Shown: in pieces, positions 62,482 to 64,000 of the stretch | Position numbering within the stretch: the first letter of the stretch is position 1 | Layout of the letters: each line of letters begins with the position of its first letter | NCBI RefSeq assembly: GCF_001294535.1 | Contig: NZ_LGIC01000069.1 | Location: 1-64,000 of the forward strand | Reading direction: 5' to 3' | DNA length: 64,000 bases | DNA from: Cypionkella psychrotolerans | GTDB taxonomy: Bacteria > Pseudomonadota > Alphaproteobacteria > Rhodobacterales > Rhodobacteraceae | Position numbers and translations under genes: made by a program | The notes under the pieces: generated by a model | Databases searched by the model: none | Told to the model about the DNA's origin: nothing | Seen by the model: the letters and a program-made list of their open reading frames with translations, nothing else

Positions 62482-63228
62482 ATGACCGAATTCGATGACC
62501 TTACTGTCGCCTCCTATAATGTCCACAAGGGCGTGGGCACTGACCGACGACGTAATCCCGGCAGGATTGCTGCGGTGATTGCTGAAATCGGGGCTGATAT
62601 TCTGGCCTTGCAAGAGGTCGACATGCGGTTTGGCAATCGTGAGGGTTTGCTTGATCTGGAGGCTCTGCGCCGCGATCTGGGCCTGATCGCCGTGCCGGTG
62701 GCCACTGTCCGCGAAGCGCATGGCTTTCACGGCAATTTGTTGCTGGTGCGCAACGGGCTGGTGCAACAGGTCCATCATCTGATCCTGCCGGGGCTGGAGC
62801 CGCGCGGCGCACTAATCAACGATCTGCAGATCGCAGGCCAATCTTTGCGGGTCGTGTCCACGCATCTTGGGCTGCTGCCCGCGTCGCGCAGGCTGCAGGC
62901 CCGCGCCATTCTGGACAAGCTAAGCACGCTTGACGCCCGGCCCATCCTGCTGATGGGTGATCTGAACGAATGGCGCCACGATGCCCGGTCACCATTGAAG
63001 GCCTTGAATGCACATTTCACCAAACCACCAAAACTGCGGAGCTTCCCAGCGCGCTATCCGTTGTTTGCGCTGGACCGGATGATGACCAATGCGCAGGCCG
63101 AACTGCATGGCCTTGACGTCCATGACACGCCTTTAGCGCGGCGCGCGTCAGACCATCTGCCGATCAAGGCGCAGTTGCGGCTGATCGGTTTGCAATCGGG
63201 TTTGGACCCGTTGGTGGATGAGACATGA
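62482..63228 (+). CDS. Endonuclease/exonuclease/phosphatase-family protein, copy 2
   Basis: 248 residues, closely parallel to copy 1 (31210): ASYNVHKGVGTDRRRNPG, ILALQEVDMRFGNREG, GFHGNLLLVRNGLV, HLGLLPASR, LLMGDLNEWR and RRASDHLPIKAQL. The catalytic set is complete. The ATG at 62482 is chosen by alignment with copy 1; an in-frame ATG at 62461 is possible. Upstream is the ISKra4-type element, so its native promoter may be replaced. The stop overlaps the next start (ATGA). Confidence 0.88.
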   Translation: MTEFDDLTVASYNVHKGVGTDRRRNPGRIAAVIAEIGADILALQEVDMRFGNREGLLDLEALRRDLGLIAVPVATVREAHGFHGNLLLVRNGLVQQVHHLILPGLEPRGALINDLQIAGQSLRVVSTHLGLLPASRRLQARAILDKLSTLDARPILLMGDLNEWRHDARSPLKALNAHFTKPPKLRSFPARYPLFALDRMMTNAQAELHGLDVHDTPLARRASDHLPIKAQLRLIGLQSGLDPLVDET

Positions 63229-64000
63229 TCCACTGGAGCCTTGGCTTGCTGATCTGGATGTTTTTGGTAACGGCGGTTGTGGCCGTAGCCTCGATCTTGA
63301 CATTCCGGTCGTGGCGGCGCTTTGCCAAAACGGCGCGCGGCAAGCCGGGCAAATCGCTGCTACGGACCGGGCCGGATACGCCGCTGGACGCGCTTTTCAA
63401 CCCTCTTGAAGCGTTGCGTCCCGGGCAAAACGGATTGCTTGGCCTGTTCGATCCGCGTGAAGCTTTCGCCGCCCGTACCTTTTCGGCGCAACAGGCCGGG
63501 CGCAGTCTTGACCTGATCTACTATATCTGGCGCACCGATATGACCGGCTGGCTGCTCGTTGCCGATCTGCTGGCGGCGGCGGATCGCGGGGTGCGTGTCC
63601 GGCTCTTGCTGGATGATGTCAATGTGCAGGGATTTGATCCCGCTTTTCTTGCGCTGAACCAGCACCCGCAGATTGAGGTGCGCCTATTCAATCCGACCCG
63701 CAACCGGGGCCACGCGCTGCGGCGCGGGTTGGAGATGTTGCTGGGTCTGGCGCGGTTCAACCGCAGGATGCATTGCAAGGCCTGGATCGCCGACGGGCGG
63801 CTGGCCATCGTTGGTGGTCGCAACATCGGGGACACCTATTTCGGGGCGGTGGGTCAGGGCGGGCGAAACTCGATCGACGCGGACCTGATGGTGGTGGGAC
63901 CAGCGGTCGCCGAACTCGAAACCCATTTCGATCTCCTTTGGAACCATGGCCTTGTGCTACCCATTCTGGCGCTGTGGCCTAAGTTCAGGATCAATATGAC
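63225..64000 (+). CDS. Phospholipase-D/cardiolipin-synthase-like protein, copy 2 (partial)
   Basis: The frame runs off the right edge after about 258 codons. An N-terminal helix (LLIWMFLVTAVVAVASILTF) is followed by SLDLIYYIWRTDMTGWLL, RVRLLLDDVNVQGFDPAFLAL and the first HKD motif, HCKAWIADGRLAIVGGRN. It aligns with copy 1 (31935) throughout. The second HKD lies outside the window. Coupling to the EEP gene by ATGA matches copy 1. Confidence 0.9.
   Translation, partial: MIHWSLGLLIWMFLVTAVVAVASILTFRSWRRFAKTARGKPGKSLLRTGPDTPLDALFNPLEALRPGQNGLLGLFDPREAFAARTFSAQQAGRSLDLIYYIWRTDMTGWLLVADLLAAADRGVRVRLLLDDVNVQGFDPAFLALNQHPQIEVRLFNPTRNRGHALRRGLEMLLGLARFNRRMHCKAWIADGRLAIVGGRNIGDTYFGAVGQGGRNSIDADLMVVGPAVAELETHFDLLWNHGLVLPILALWPKFRINM

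Overview
The window looks like an accessory region (genomic island or plasmid/chromid segment) of a Rhodobacteraceae-like alphaproteobacterium. That assignment is an inference. It rests on high-GC coding with frequent ATGA/GTGA overlaps, Tat-type multicopper oxidases, cytochrome c', a CueR/CopZ/CopA set and FnrL-type palindromes; no rRNA or tRNA gene is present to confirm it. Two themes dominate: copper handling at the envelope, and ATP generation when respiration fails.

Layout. 1-8.0 kb is mobile-element debris: a gutted copA, a DsbA stub, an intact YqaA-like membrane gene, an unusual HhH/nuclease-like gene, an IS66 transposase split by a serine-recombinase element, and an AT-rich ABC-exporter membrane domain that has lost its ATPase. 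8.1-15.2 kb holds two minus-strand copper operons (multicopper oxidases, TolC-like lipoprotein, cupredoxin, CusF-like protein, a frameshifted TlpA-like gene). 15.4-27.8 kb carries DUF411 and DUF305 copper proteins and a long minus-strand operon of cytochromes, a ferric-reductase-like membrane protein, PBP2 and DsbA, plus two L,D-transpeptidases. 27.9-31.2 kb is the copZ / copA-cueR core with two divergent MerR-family promoters.

31.2-35.8 kb begins a second theme: an endonuclease/exonuclease/phosphatase (EEP) gene, a phospholipase-D/cardiolipin-synthase gene and an ATP-grasp-like gene, with relics of a multicopper oxidase, an MFS transporter and a CopB ATPase among them. 35.8-47.9 kb is a minus-strand block: EamA transporter, AMP/thymidine phosphorylase, beta-CASP RNase-like protein, PRPP synthetase, small membrane proteins and a full arginine deiminase pathway (transporter, arcA, arcB, arcC). 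A textbook FNR palindrome lies at the head of this block, and a second lies upstream of the ATP-grasp gene. 48.1-52.5 kb has two tandem CorE-like ECF sigma factors, a Cys/His-rich mini-protein and a CopB-type ATPase with a CPD motif. 52.6-64 kb has an archaeal-type GAPDH, a YncE-like propeller, PPK2, a second ATP-grasp gene, an MFS transporter, DUF302, a 39-residue membrane protein, an amber-interrupted EF-hand gene, a response regulator cut by an ISKra4-type element, and a second EEP-PLD pair running off the right edge.

Working model (inference): CueR and the CorE-like sigmas detect copper and switch on export (CopA, CopB, TolC), oxidation and periplasmic buffering. Oxygen limitation, sensed by FnrL, turns on arginine fermentation and phosphoryl-transfer enzymes. 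The EEP + PLD + ATP-grasp set occurs twice in the window with the same MFS and CopB companions, one copy intact and one decaying. It is the best candidate for an undescribed system.
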